In this document: piece after piece, positions 25,035 through 36,867 of the stretch
How positions within the stretch are numbered: position 1 is the first letter of the stretch
Layout of the letters: each line of letters begins with the position of its first letter
Assembly (NCBI RefSeq): GCF_003148665.1
Contig: NZ_QGGQ01000001.1
Span: 203,762-267,761, forward strand
Length of the DNA: 64,000 nucleotides
Direction of reading: 5' to 3'
From: Maribacter polysiphoniae
GTDB taxonomy: Bacteria; Bacteroidota; Bacteroidia; Flavobacteriales; Flavobacteriaceae
Position numbers and translations under genes: made by a program
The notes under the pieces: generated by a model
Seen by the model: the letters and a program-made list of their open reading frames with translations, nothing else
Databases searched by the model: none
What the model was told of the DNA's origin: nothing

Positions 25035-26289
25035 TTTGATATTTATGGGTTTGATATATTATTATAGCCCCATATAAAAGGTAGAAAAAGACAATTATGC
25101 CCGTGTACAACCAGATATATTCTTTAATAGTATAACTATTTGGGTAAAATAAAAACAATATTGAGATGAATTTTGTTATCTCCCAAATTGAATTTGTCTT
25201 GAACTTCTTTAATGCAATTAGCACCTTACCTAGCGGAGAAAAAACCAGCATGACCGCTGATGCATACACTAAAATTTTTGAGTATTCACCCGACTTCTCC
25301 CACCCATCACCGCCTATTAACACAAATATCGATTCTCCAAAAAACTCGATTACAACTATAAATAAAAAAGAGACCATAATTAATAACGACATAAGCGATA
25401 AAACCAATGGCATCACTTTTTCTTTTTTATTGATCAAATTGCTAACGCGTTGAAAAACTACTTGCGAAATAGCAACCGAAACAAATACCGAAGGAATAGC
25501 CAGGATTCTTTGGGTAAATTCTAAAAAACCTACTTCTTTAAGGTCAAAATTATTCAAAATCAAGAACGTTAATGCCCCTAAAGCAAAGGTGTTAAGCACA
25601 TTTGGCACCAAAGTGTATAAAGGCAGTTCTCTATACTCCTTTAATACCTTTTTAATTCTAGTTTTACTAATTAACCTAAAAGGACTAATTTTATCAGCCT
25701 TCCAAAAAGAGTAAAAACCTTGAACCACATTGCCCACAAAATCACCAACCACAAGACCATGTGGATTCTTGAAAAGACCAATAATCACTTGTACTACACC
25801 TTCACCAAGCCTTCTTGAAATTTTACTGGTAGATGATAATGCAAATTTTCTATTTCGAATGAGATATAGGTTAAACACATTAAAAACCGCATAAAAAAAT
25901 ACGCTTAATGGAAGTAAAAACAGAGCAATCATGTTCATGTCTATTAACAGCCCCACTACAAAATCAGAGAAAAGAAAGAAAAACAACAAGGTAACAAGAA
26001 ATATCACACCACTAATAAGTAAGCATAAGTATATTACATGTTTAGAATCCGAATCTTTCTTAGGTAAAAGAATAGCATTTTCATATTTGAGGCACGAGAG
26101 TGCTACTAAAATCGAAAACGTCTTTAGGTATACATCATAGGCTCCAAAGTCTTCAGGTGAAAATGTACGTTTTAGGAACGGTTGTAAAAGAATCGGTATT
26201 AAACTTGCAACTATCACACCCATTGCCAAAACCATCACATCTTTTGACACATTCAGAATAGATTCGTCGCCTTTTTTTATTTCCGGCAT
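25012..26289 (-). CDS. oligosaccharide flippase (Wzx-like, MATE/PST superfamily)
   Basis: A 425-residue protein with about 12 membrane helices in the arrangement of polysaccharide flippases. The N-terminus VIVASLIPILLQPFLKRTFSPEDFGAYD is the usual first helix and loop, and the central GVVQVIIGLFKNPHGLVVGD is also typical. It moves undecaprenyl-linked repeat units from the cytoplasmic to the periplasmic side. It begins a tightly overlapping group (flippase, polymerase-like, GT4, ligase-like). A gap of 208 bases separates it from the wbpB gene. Confidence 0.88.
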   Translation of the reverse strand: MPEIKKGDESILNVSKDVMVLAMGVIVASLIPILLQPFLKRTFSPEDFGAYDVYLKTFSILVALSCLKYENAILLPKKDSDSKHVIYLCLLISGVIFLVTLLFFFLFSDFVVGLLIDMNMIALFLLPLSVFFYAVFNVFNLYLIRNRKFALSSTSKISRRLGEGVVQVIIGLFKNPHGLVVGDFVGNVVQGFYSFWKADKISPFRLISKTRIKKVLKEYRELPLYTLVPNVLNTFALGALTFLILNNFDLKEVGFLEFTQRILAIPSVFVSVAISQVVFQRVSNLINKKEKVMPLVLSLMSLLIMVSFLFIVVIEFFGESIFVLIGGDGWEKSGEYSKILVYASAVMLVFSPLGKVLIALKKFKTNSIWEITKFISILFLFYPNSYTIKEYIWLYTGIIVFFYLLYGAIIIYQTHKYQIEIKTQT

Positions 26290-26497
26290 ACATTAATATT
26301 TGAGCCTTGCTAACTTAGTGCTGTTTAACAAACATTTTCCTAATTGAAAAACCTTTGACTCCTATAATTCGTTGAGTCAATCAATAGCCTTCTAACTTTC
26401 ATGTCATAAATGAGGTTTATGGTTAACTCATAATCTAGGTGTATAACTTTCTATCTTTACACGTCTTTAGAATAGTGTAGTCTAAAATAAAACCCTA

Positions 26498-28530
<2,033 letters not shown>

Positions 28531-28549
28531 ATAGGGTCTCTGTTTAAGA

Positions 28550-29134
28550 TTATTTTATCCGTACTACGGCTTTGTCGTCCAACTTGTATTCTTGACCGCT
28601 TTCGGGACATACGGCCCCCCGGTGGTCGGCATCAAATTCCAAGCGATGCCCGTATTCGCTCACCCAACCGATCTGCCTCCCCGGGTTTCCCACGATAAGT
28701 GCATAATCGGGCACTTCCTTGGTGACGACGGCCCCGGCGCCTATAAGACAAAACCTTCCTAAGGCATTACCACAGACAATGGTAGCGTTGGCGCCGACCG
28801 AAGCTCCTTCCTTTACGAGTGTCTCCTGATAACTATCGCGACGGATAATGGCACTTCTAGGATTGATGATATTCGTAAAGACCATGGAAGGCCCTAGAAA
28901 AACATCATCCTCACAGATAACGCCCGTGTATATCGATACATTGTTTTGAACTTTAACATTGTTACCTAGCACTACCTGGGGCGAGACTACGACGTTCTGC
29001 CCAATATTACACCTTTCCCCTATTTTGCAATCAGACATAATGTGGGAAAAGTGCCATATTTTAGTACCTGTCCCTATAATGCAGCCTTTATCAACAACTG
29101 CAGTTTCGTGGGCAAAAAATGTATCGGTAGACAT
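28550..29134 (-). CDS. wbpD: N-acetyltransferase, left-handed beta-helix (WbpD/WlbB)
   Basis: A 194-residue hexapeptide-repeat protein. The repeats give a left-handed beta-helix (about residues 10-135), with units such as VVDKGCIIGTGTKIWHFSHI and IGQNVVVSPQVVLGNNVKVQ. The loop with FTNIINPRSAIIRRD and TLVKEGASVGANATIVCG is typical of WbpD/WlbB, which acetylates the 3-amino group to give UDP-GlcNAc3NAcA. The C-terminal tail carries a Cys and a short extension. It lies between rfbD and wbpE. Base composition of 26.5-29.1 kb looks richer in G and C than the genes around it. Confidence 0.88.
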   Translation of the reverse strand: MSTDTFFAHETAVVDKGCIIGTGTKIWHFSHIMSDCKIGERCNIGQNVVVSPQVVLGNNVKVQNNVSIYTGVICEDDVFLGPSMVFTNIINPRSAIIRRDSYQETLVKEGASVGANATIVCGNALGRFCLIGAGAVVTKEVPDYALIVGNPGRQIGWVSEYGHRLEFDADHRGAVCPESGQEYKLDDKAVVRIK

Positions 29135-29152
29135 ATTGGAAAGTTAATTCTA

Positions 29153-29950
29153 TTATTCTTTTAAGACACTATATTTCGGCTTTCTAGCAAAAGTACGATA
29201 ATTATTGTCCTTCACAATAATTGTAGTATTTTTCAATCCATTTTCTCCCAGGATGTTGAGGGCAAAACCATACCAACTCATGGCTTGTCCATCCGTAAAA
29301 TGGTGAATGCCATATTTCTGATTTTCAGTAACAATGAGTTCCAATACATACTTCGCTAAATTTATGGCATCAGTGGGGCAACCCACCTGCTCGTCCGTAA
29401 TGCGCAATTCTTCTCCTTTGTGTGCTTTTTCCAATATGGTCCTATAAAAATTCTTGCCATATTTTTTATGGTACAGCCATGAGGTGCGGATAATGAAATA
29501 ATTAATTGAAATCCCTTGAATGTATTTTTCGCCTTCCCATTTTGATTTCCCGTATCGGTTGATGGGATTGGGTAGGTCTTTAACGGTATAAGGGGAACCC
29601 TTTCCCCCGTCAAAGACATAATCCGTAGTGATATGGATTAGTGTTACTCCGTATTTTTTGCATGTCAATGCCAAGTTCTTTACGGCCTCTGCATTCACTT
29701 TAAAGGCTTTTCCCGGGCTTTTCTCGGCCTGATCCACATTGGTGTAGGCTGCACAGTTGATGCAATAGTCAAAACCATCCGTTTGGAAAATCTGGACAAG
29801 TGCTTTGTAATCGGTTATGTCCAAAGCATCCGAATCCAGAAAAACGAATTCCGTTTTAGGGTAAACATGAGCCAAATCCTGAAGACTTCGTCCCAATTGT
29901 CCCGATGCCCCGGTAACCAAAATCCGTTTTACATTTTGCGATTTTTCCAT
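29153..29950 (-). CDS. rfbD: dTDP-4-dehydrorhamnose reductase
   Basis: A 265-residue SDR enzyme making dTDP-L-rhamnose. It has the N-terminal ILVTGASGQLGRSLQ, NCAAYTNVDQAE, the active site TTDYVFDG and Y-x3-K in YGKSKWEGE, plus the TSWLY segment. The start is set at the ATG at 29948-29950, directly before the Rossmann fold; an in-frame ATG 57 bases upstream would add unrelated residues. The chosen start overlaps rfbC by 22 bases. It is the last gene of the rfbB-rfbA-rfbC-rfbD run. Confidence 0.92.
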   Translation of the reverse strand: MEKSQNVKRILVTGASGQLGRSLQDLAHVYPKTEFVFLDSDALDITDYKALVQIFQTDGFDYCINCAAYTNVDQAEKSPGKAFKVNAEAVKNLALTCKKYGVTLIHITTDYVFDGGKGSPYTVKDLPNPINRYGKSKWEGEKYIQGISINYFIIRTSWLYHKKYGKNFYRTILEKAHKGEELRITDEQVGCPTDAINLAKYVLELIVTENQKYGIHHFTDGQAMSWYGFALNILGENGLKNTTIIVKDNNYRTFARKPKYSVLKE

Positions 29951-30474
29951 AACGGCAATCTTAAATCTTTTTCGGAAAGTATCATATTCGTTTCCGGAAA
30001 TTCCCAATCAATTTTCAATTCCGGGTCATTATACACTATTCCTGCTTCCGATAGGGGGTGGTAATAGGCATCACATTTATAATAAAAAACAACTTCTTCC
30101 GAAAGGGCCAAAAACCCATGGGCCATACCTTTTGGTATAAAAATTGATTTCTTGTTTTCAGATGAAAGTTCTATTTTAAAATGCTGTCCAAAAGTGTTGC
30201 TATCCCTACGCAGGTCTACCACTATATCCAAAACCTTACCTTTTATAACTTGAACCAATTTGGCCTGGGCATATTTTTCCGTTTGAAAATGTAAACCGCG
30301 CAAAACGCCTTTTTTGGAAACTGAAATGTTGTCTTGGACAAAATCTATGGACGCTCCAAGGGTTTCCTCCAATTGTGCCTTGTTATAGGACTCAAAAAAT
30401 AGTCCACGCCCATCTTCATATACCTTAAGCTCCAAAATAAAACAGCCCTTTAGCTTTGATTCCGTTATTTTCAA
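29929..30474 (-). CDS. rfbC: dTDP-4-dehydrorhamnose 3,5-epimerase
   Basis: A 181-residue cupin enzyme that epimerises C3 and C5 of dTDP-4-keto-6-deoxyglucose. It shows the family markers FFESYNK, FVQDNISVSKKGVLRGLHFQ (with the catalytic His), KLVQVIKGKVLDIVVDLR and FIPKGMAHGFLALSE. Length is normal. It overlaps rfbD by 22 bases and follows rfbA after a 129-base gap that shows no gene. Confidence 0.95.
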   Translation of the reverse strand: MKITESKLKGCFILELKVYEDGRGLFFESYNKAQLEETLGASIDFVQDNISVSKKGVLRGLHFQTEKYAQAKLVQVIKGKVLDIVVDLRRDSNTFGQHFKIELSSENKKSIFIPKGMAHGFLALSEEVVFYYKCDAYYHPLSEAGIVYNDPELKIDWEFPETNMILSEKDLRLPLWKNRKM

Positions 30475-30603
30475 TGTTCTTATTGTTATCTAGTTGTGTT
30501 ATTATCAGATTGAGGAACAATATGGTTCTTTAATTGTATTTTATTTAATCGAGGTTTAATTATTCCAATTGCTTTTATTTCCTCACTACAAAACTGATTA
30601 GCA

Positions 30604-31467
30604 TTATTCCCCAATCAGACCCATCAGATATTTGCCATACCCACTTTTTAACAATGGGATGGCTAGATCGTGCAACTGTTCCTTGGAAATATATCCCATC
30701 GTATAGGCAACTTCCTCTATAGCCCCTATCTTCAAACCTTGACGCTCTTCAATAACTTCTACAAATTGTGAAGCCTGCATTAAGGAGGCAAAAGTACCCG
30801 TATCCAACCAGGCGGTTCCACGATCCAAAATTCTGACCTGTAATTTGCCTCTTTCCAAATAAGCTTTATTGATATCGGTTATCTCCAATTCCCCTCTTTT
30901 ACTGGGCTTTATGTTCTTAGCAATGGCCACCACTTCATTATCGTAGAAATAGATGCCAGGCACTGCGTAATTAGATTTGGGTTTAGTCGGTTTTTCCTCA
31001 ATGCTTATGGCCATTCCTTTTTCATTGAATTCCACTACACCGTAACGTTCCGGATCTTGTACGTGATAGCCATATATAATTCCACCATCCGGATTATTAT
31101 TGGCTTGTAATAAATCTGCCAGACCAGACCCATAAAAAATATTATCCCCCAGTATCAAAGCGACCTTGTCGGTCCCAATAAACTTCGCACCAATCAGAAA
31201 CGCTTCGGCCAATCCGTTTGGTTTTTCCTGACTTGCATAAGTAAATTGGCAACCTAATTGAGAACCATCCCCCAAGAGTTTATCAAATAGGTTCCTGTCC
31301 TGCGGAGTGGTAATAATCAATATTTCACGGATACCGGCCGACATTAAGGTGGCTAGTGGATAATAAATCATGGGCTTGTCATGGATGGGCATCAGTTGTT
31401 TGCTCATCGCTATTGTGATGGGGTATAATCGCGTTCCGGAACCACCTGCTAATATTATTCCTTTCAT
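30604..31467 (-). CDS. rfbA: glucose-1-phosphate thymidylyltransferase
   Basis: A 287-residue nucleotidyltransferase, first step of dTDP-rhamnose synthesis. Recognised by the N-terminal [20 protein letters not shown], the [15 protein letters not shown] segment, the [10 protein letters not shown] metal-binding region, VVEFNEKG, and [11 protein letters not shown]. Length equals that of the E. coli family. It lies 32 bases downstream of rfbB. Confidence 0.96.
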   Translation of the reverse strand: MKGIILAGGSGTRLYPITIAMSKQLMPIHDKPMIYYPLATLMSAGIREILIITTPQDRNLFDKLLGDGSQLGCQFTYASQEKPNGLAEAFLIGAKFIGTDKVALILGDNIFYGSGLADLLQANNNPDGGIIYGYHVQDPERYGVVEFNEKGMAISIEEKPTKPKSNYAVPGIYFYDNEVVAIAKNIKPSKRGELEITDINKAYLERGKLQVRILDRGTAWLDTGTFASLMQASQFVEVIEERQGLKIGAIEEVAYTMGYISKEQLHDLAIPLLKSGYGKYLMGLIGE

Positions 31468-31499
31468 GCTCCTGTATTTCTTCTAGTCCAAAAAACGAT

Positions 31500-32543
31500 T
31501 TAATAATACATTTTCTTGTAATACTCTTGATAACTTCCTGACGTAACATTGTTCAACCATTCCTCATTCCCTAGGTACCAGTCAATGGTTCTTTCAAGAC
31601 CTTCTTCAAATGTAACAGAAGGGTTCCACCCTAATTCCCTATTTATTTTATTGGCATCAATTGCATAACGCAAATCATGCCCTGGTCGATCTTTAACATA
31701 TGAAATAAGTTTCTCGGAAGAACCTATGGGTCTACTCAGCTTTTTATCCATCAACTTACACAAAAGGGTAACCAAATCTATATTTTGCCACTCGTTAAAA
31801 CCCCCAATATTATAGGTTTCATGATTTTTCCCTTCGCGAAAAACCAAATCAATGGCCCCTGCATGATCTTCAACAAATAACCAATCCCTTGTATACCTAC
31901 CATCACCATACACCGGTAAAGGTTTGTTCTCTATGATATTATGGATAAATAACGGAATTAACTTTTCCGGAAACTGATTGGGACCATAATTATTGGAGCA
32001 ATTGGTAATAACATAGGGTAAGCCGTAAGTTTCTCCATAAGCCCTCACAAAATGATCGGAACTTGCCTTAGAAGCTGAATAAGGAGAATTTGGATCATAG
32101 GCCGTTGTTTCCAAAAAGAGGCCTTCTTTACCTAAAGACCCATACACCTCATCCGTACTCACATGATAAAATCGCTTATTGCTAAAATCTTCTTTCCATG
32201 CTTCCTTGGCAGCGTTCAACAAATTTACAGTGCCAATAATATTGGTCCTTACAAAAGCCAGGGGATCGGTTATTGATCGATCCACATGGGATTCTGCCGC
32301 TAAATGAATAACTCCATTAAACTTATACTTCTTAAAGGTTTCCTCGATAAAATCAGCATCTACAATATCCCCTTTAATGAATTTATAATTTTCATGGTTT
32401 TCAATATCCCTTAAATTCTCGAGATTACCTGCATAAGTTAAGGCATCAAGATTATAGATTTTATAATCCTTATACGTATTCACAAATTTGCGAACCACAT
32501 GGGAACCTATAAATCCTGCACCTCCTGTAATCAATAATTTCAT
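31500..32543 (-). CDS. rfbB: dTDP-glucose 4,6-dehydratase
   Basis: A 347-residue extended SDR enzyme converting dTDP-glucose to the 4-keto-6-deoxy form. It has LLITGGAGFIGSHVVRKF, HLAAESHVDRSI, the active-site STDEVYG, YSASKASSDHFVRAY (Tyr-x3-Lys) and NCSNNYGPNQFPEKLIPLF. These are diagnostic of RfbB. It starts the rhamnose group and follows the Wzz-like gene after 54 bases. Confidence 0.96.
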   Translation of the reverse strand: MKLLITGGAGFIGSHVVRKFVNTYKDYKIYNLDALTYAGNLENLRDIENHENYKFIKGDIVDADFIEETFKKYKFNGVIHLAAESHVDRSITDPLAFVRTNIIGTVNLLNAAKEAWKEDFSNKRFYHVSTDEVYGSLGKEGLFLETTAYDPNSPYSASKASSDHFVRAYGETYGLPYVITNCSNNYGPNQFPEKLIPLFIHNIIENKPLPVYGDGRYTRDWLFVEDHAGAIDLVFREGKNHETYNIGGFNEWQNIDLVTLLCKLMDKKLSRPIGSSEKLISYVKDRPGHDLRYAIDANKINRELGWNPSVTFEEGLERTIDWYLGNEEWLNNVTSGSYQEYYKKMYY

Positions 32544-32597
32544 TGCCCATATTTTATCTATAATTCAAGTTTTTTGTGATTTGGAACATGCGTAATG

Positions 32598-33599
32598 TTA
32601 TTCTTGAACATTACTTGCTTTCTTATTAAGGAATTTCAGAAAAGACCCCAAAAAGAACAATCCAACAAGTATTAAAGGTATCAATATAATATTCTTTCCA
32701 AAAAATGCTTTAATTACTTCTTGTGGCTTCCCGAAATTTATGATTTTGATGGGATCCGTACGTTCTGCGAGTTCTAGATTTTTTGATTCAATATCTTTAA
32801 TCAAACTATTTTTAAGATCAAACAACCCTGTAATATTCACTGTTTCTTGATTGTCCAAAACAATTCTATCATTACCGACCATTCCATCATTTTCTGCCAT
32901 TTTTTTAGCATAGTTGGTAATTATCTGATCCACTTGCTGTAGTAGTTGCTTATTTTCCTCAATCCGGGTGGTTGCATTTTCCCTATATACCGTTATTAAA
33001 CCATCAAAATACTCATTGGTATTGATATATTCCATTACTCCTTTAGCCAAATTTTCGCCTACTTTGATATCTTTATAATAAAAGGTGATGCGATGGTTAA
33101 ACGAGCTTTTATTCTGTAATTCAGCCCTAACAATATCTGAGATTGACCCCGTATTTTCAAAACTTTGAAGCAATTCCAAATATTTCATTTCACTTTCGCT
33201 GCTCACCCGATTTTCATCTACTGGGGCAATTGCTATCTCTAATCCCTCGAAATTGGTTATTTGAACTCCAATCTCCGAGAAAAATGTCGTATTCCTTGTT
33301 TCAATATTCGCCTGAATTTCATTGACTACATCATACAAATAGTTCTTGCTCTCCATAAGAGGCTTCACAATAACCTCTGTCTTTAATTTTTTGGAAACAA
33401 TCTGATTTAAACCGAAGCCTATTGCCGCCCCTAAAACAATCAGTCCAACAAGAATCAGGGCATTCTTTTTTAAGTATAGGAATACTCTTAAAAAAAACCT
33501 GAAAATACTGTTAAACCCTTTTCCTATAAGTTGAAACAACTGCCCCAAATCTATTTCGTCCGAAGCGTTGGTGTTGTTGGGCGTATTACTTTCTGCCAT
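32598..33599 (-). CDS. Wzz-like chain-length/polysaccharide co-polymerase protein
   Basis: A 333-residue inner-membrane protein with two membrane helices (about residues 46-66 and 302-323) and a mostly helical periplasmic region between them. This is the topology of Wzz proteins, which set O-antigen chain length. No kinase domain is present. The usual Pro-rich motif before the second helix is weak (KIINFGKPQEVIKAF). It lies at the upstream end of the sugar gene block, 6 bases after the DUF6909-type gene, and could be co-transcribed with both. Confidence 0.75.
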   Translation of the reverse strand: MAESNTPNNTNASDEIDLGQLFQLIGKGFNSIFRFFLRVFLYLKKNALILVGLIVLGAAIGFGLNQIVSKKLKTEVIVKPLMESKNYLYDVVNEIQANIETRNTTFFSEIGVQITNFEGLEIAIAPVDENRVSSESEMKYLELLQSFENTGSISDIVRAELQNKSSFNHRITFYYKDIKVGENLAKGVMEYINTNEYFDGLITVYRENATTRIEENKQLLQQVDQIITNYAKKMAENDGMVGNDRIVLDNQETVNITGLFDLKNSLIKDIESKNLELAERTDPIKIINFGKPQEVIKAFFGKNIILIPLILVGLFFLGSFLKFLNKKASNVQE

Positions 33600-33605
33600 T
33601 GTATC

Positions 33606-35291
33606 TTATGAATTAAATATTTGTTCTAAAATTCGGTCTGTAATCAAATAAGTAGGTTTTACCCCTGTGGTCCCCAATCCGCCTGAAGCTAATGTCCCTC
33701 CTGTTTCCAAAGGGTTATCCGAGGCATAATAGGCATACCGTACTTTTACATCCTCTCGAATACTCTTCCGTATTTTCGATGCCGATTGGATGGCTTTCTG
33801 ATAATGTACCCCTTCCATTTCCAAACCTATGACATTCCAGGTGGACTTATGGAAAAACTTCAAAATATCCCTATTCTGCAATGAAGTACCCAAAACCGTA
33901 ACCATTGCTCCTTCAAAAACCTCTAAACCATATCCTTGGAAATCCTTCGCACATAATTCATTCTTAAAAGGGTAATTATCCGAAGTGCCTTCAAATATAT
34001 GTGCAGAAGGTATCATTAAATCACCTTTGCCCCCTTCCAAAATTCCAGCCTTGCCCATGATTGAAATCGAAGCAACATCCAAGAAAATATCCCCTTTTTG
34101 TTTGCTCTTATAAGGTTTCAACAACTCATCTATGGTTTCATAGGCTTGCTCCCCAAAGGCATAATCCATCACAAATATAACAGGTTTTTCTTCTTGTGGA
34201 AGTCCTTTTGGTAAATCGTAGCAACAGGCATCCTCCCCAATTTTTGCCAAATCGAAAATTTGAACATCAATATTGGTCCCCGTATGATCATCTATGGTGA
34301 TCATCCCATTTTTTCTTGCAATATCACTCACTTTCTTTTGCAACAAATGATTCTCAGGTGAACTCAACGCTTTATAGATTTCCAATGAGCCGTCTTTCGG
34401 ATATTCCTTGGCCAATGCCTTTTTGGCAAACAAGGAGTTCATTACGCTATGCATGTTCGCACTTATGATATGGATGGGCCGTGATAACAAGTCGTTTTTT
34501 GCCATGACCTCTTTGATCGTATTCGCCCAACGTTCCCCATGTATATGGTGCCCCAATCTTTCGCGTAACATCGAGGTAAAGGTAATCGCTCTTTTATTCC
34601 CCGTCACTTCTTCCTCTATAGCCAATTTACCCATCCAGTAAATGATATGAAGAAACTTTTCCGGTTCGGCCTTGGTGGCGAATTTTTTGTGGTATTCCAA
34701 CACTTCCTCAAAGGGCCGGTTCAATATATTTGAGGTGTGGATCAATGCCACTTCACGTTCGGCCAATGAAAGTTTTTTCTTTTTAACCGCAGCTTCCAGT
34801 TTACCCCAATCACGAATGGTTTCATCCGTATCCTCTATAAGTACATGTTTACAGATTTTATGGGACTCAATAAACAAAAATGTAAGATGCGTAAGAATAT
34901 CATAAATATCGGAACGCCCCCTGGTAATCTCGATATTCATCTGCTCGTCATCGATGCGATAACAATTTCTTCTTCTCTTTGGTGGAATTATCGGTGCAAA
35001 ATGGGCCTTTCCGTACCCTTCATCCGAGGTAAGGTTTATAAACCTACATTGCTCAATGCCTTCTGGCAAACGCTCCAAAACATATACAAGTCCGTCAAGT
35101 TCTGCTTTCTCCTCGCCTATGGAACCATAAATCTCCGGGCGTAACTGCAATAAGGCATTCCTTAAGGTTTCCCCTGAAACCCCCATTGGTTTATAAAATC
35201 CGCGGTTGAACAGATGGCGCATCGTAATATACAAACGCTCAATGGCATTGGTGGATTCTTGCGCCCTAGTAGTTACTCTAGTATTTTTCAT
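33606..35291 (-). CDS. DUF6909-type protein with nucleoside-phosphorylase-like C-terminus
   Basis: A 561-residue soluble protein without signal peptide. I recall it as the Bacteroidota family DUF6909, function unknown. The N-terminal half (to about 330) is helical. The C-terminal half contains IFVMDYAFGEQA, IMGKAGILEGGKGDLMIPSAHI, FEGAMVTVLGTSLQ, GLEMEGVHY (Glu493) and YASDNP (Asp525). The order 'MEG ... SD' recalls the ribose-binding Glu and purine-binding Asp of nucleoside phosphorylases and 5'-methylthioadenosine nucleosidases. This likeness is my inference. It is between a GH3 gene and the Wzz-like gene. Confidence 0.7.
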   Translation of the reverse strand: MKNTRVTTRAQESTNAIERLYITMRHLFNRGFYKPMGVSGETLRNALLQLRPEIYGSIGEEKAELDGLVYVLERLPEGIEQCRFINLTSDEGYGKAHFAPIIPPKRRRNCYRIDDEQMNIEITRGRSDIYDILTHLTFLFIESHKICKHVLIEDTDETIRDWGKLEAAVKKKKLSLAEREVALIHTSNILNRPFEEVLEYHKKFATKAEPEKFLHIIYWMGKLAIEEEVTGNKRAITFTSMLRERLGHHIHGERWANTIKEVMAKNDLLSRPIHIISANMHSVMNSLFAKKALAKEYPKDGSLEIYKALSSPENHLLQKKVSDIARKNGMITIDDHTGTNIDVQIFDLAKIGEDACCYDLPKGLPQEEKPVIFVMDYAFGEQAYETIDELLKPYKSKQKGDIFLDVASISIMGKAGILEGGKGDLMIPSAHIFEGTSDNYPFKNELCAKDFQGYGLEVFEGAMVTVLGTSLQNRDILKFFHKSTWNVIGLEMEGVHYQKAIQSASKIRKSIREDVKVRYAYYASDNPLETGGTLASGGLGTTGVKPTYLITDRILEQIFNS

Positions 35292-35363
35292 ACAAAAATT
35301 TCAAGCAAAATTACAATTTAAATCTATCAATAATAAGTGGTGTATTAAAGTTCATGGTTGTGG

Positions 35364-36866
35364 CTACCCTTCTACCGCGAAGTGTGATAGCGCATCGGCC
35401 ACTTTACGGTCATTGGCCAAACGTTGTACCTTGTTCTGTCCACCCAACTTTCCGACCGATTTCATATACTCCTGGAAACCACCATTCTTTATCGAACAAA
35501 CCTTAAGGGTCTGTAAAATCTTACCATCGATCAAATCAAAATAATAGCTGTTTTGGGCCTGTAGGGAAGTATCCAGTATTTGAATGAATTTTTCCATATC
35601 CGAAGGTCGTTTTTCAAACTCGATGAACCATTCGTGATAGGGCAATTCGTTTTCGTTGGGGGTTATTTGTGGGGCCACCGTAAACTCATTGATACGTGCA
35701 TCCGTCGCATGAACCGCCTTTAACATCGCTTCTTCCACTTCCTTGGCGATAACATGTTCCCCAAAGGCCGAAATAAAGTGTTTTATACGCCCCGAGACCA
35801 TGATTTTATAGGGGTTCAATGAAATAAACTGAATGGTATCCCCAAGATTATAGGCCCACAATCCCGCATTGGTAGAGATAATCATCACATAATTAATCCC
35901 GACCTCTACATCCTTTAGGGTAAGTCGTTGCCTATCTTCATTAAAAAACTCATCGGCCTTTACGAACTCGTAAAATATCCCGGAATTCAAAAGCAACAAC
36001 ATCCCCTTTTCGGTCTGGGAATCCTGATAGGCGAAAAAACCTTCACTAGCGGGGAAAAGCTCTAAACTATCGACTTTTCTCCCGATCAGGTTTTCGAACT
36101 TGGCGCGGTAGGGTTCGTAATTCACTCCCCCATAAATGAACAATTGGAAGTTCTTGAACAGTTCACCGACCTTTTTTTGGCCTTTGGTATTCAATTTCTC
36201 AAAATACATTTGCACCCAAGAGGGTATCCCTGCAATGACAGTCATATTCTCTCTAATGGTCTCGTCTACAATGGCATCGACCTTGGTTTCCCAATCTTCT
36301 ATACAATTGGTTTCCCAGCTGGGCAATCTATTTTTCTGAAGATAGCTTGGCACATAATGTGCGGAAATACCGGAAAGCCTCCCTAATTTAATACCGTTCT
36401 TTTCGTCTAATTCGGGGCTGCCTTGAAGAAAGATCATTTTTCCATCCACAAAATCCGCCTGCCCGGTTTCATCGATATAATTCAATATCGCATTCCTCGA
36501 GGCTTCCACTTGTTGTTTAATGGACACTTTTGTAATCGGAATATATTTTGCCCCAGAGGTCGTCCCGGAGGTTTTGGCAAAATAGATAGGTTTCCCTGGC
36601 CAAAGTACATCGGCATCCCCTGCCACTACTTTTTCCACATAACCTTTAAGCTCTTCGTAATCACGGATCGGCACATTTTTTACGAAATCGGCATGATCCT
36701 GTATTTTTTCGAAATTATGTTCTTTTCCAAAAAGCGTGTTACGGGCAGTATGTACCAGCTCTTGAAATACCGCATCTTGGGTTTCCAAAGGATTGTTTAC
36801 CCATTTGGCTGTTTTTTTAGCGACTTGTTTTGCAAATATTTTGGCCGCGATGGACTTTAATGACAT
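35364..36866 (-). CDS. GH3 family acyl-adenylating protein
   Basis: A 500-residue member of the GH3 family, named after plant auxin-amido synthetases. These belong to the adenylate-forming superfamily and join acyl groups to amino acids. The ATP-binding segment FAKTSGTTSGAKYIPIT, the middle IYGGVNYEPY and SEGFFAYQD segments, and the LGDTIQF and SGRIKHFISAFGEHV regions are all present. Bacterial members have no settled substrate. It begins one base after the M23 peptidase gene ends and lies 72 bases before the DUF6909-type gene, an arrangement common in Flavobacteria. Confidence 0.88.
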   Translation of the reverse strand: MSLKSIAAKIFAKQVAKKTAKWVNNPLETQDAVFQELVHTARNTLFGKEHNFEKIQDHADFVKNVPIRDYEELKGYVEKVVAGDADVLWPGKPIYFAKTSGTTSGAKYIPITKVSIKQQVEASRNAILNYIDETGQADFVDGKMIFLQGSPELDEKNGIKLGRLSGISAHYVPSYLQKNRLPSWETNCIEDWETKVDAIVDETIRENMTVIAGIPSWVQMYFEKLNTKGQKKVGELFKNFQLFIYGGVNYEPYRAKFENLIGRKVDSLELFPASEGFFAYQDSQTEKGMLLLLNSGIFYEFVKADEFFNEDRQRLTLKDVEVGINYVMIISTNAGLWAYNLGDTIQFISLNPYKIMVSGRIKHFISAFGEHVIAKEVEEAMLKAVHATDARINEFTVAPQITPNENELPYHEWFIEFEKRPSDMEKFIQILDTSLQAQNSYYFDLIDGKILQTLKVCSIKNGGFQEYMKSVGKLGGQNKVQRLANDRKVADALSHFAVEG

Positions 36867-36867
36867 A

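Noticed and set aside
26355-26380. Inverted repeat TTGACTC/GAGTCAA downstream of wbpB as a terminator
   Set aside because: The arms are short, the loop is long, and no T run follows on the minus strand.
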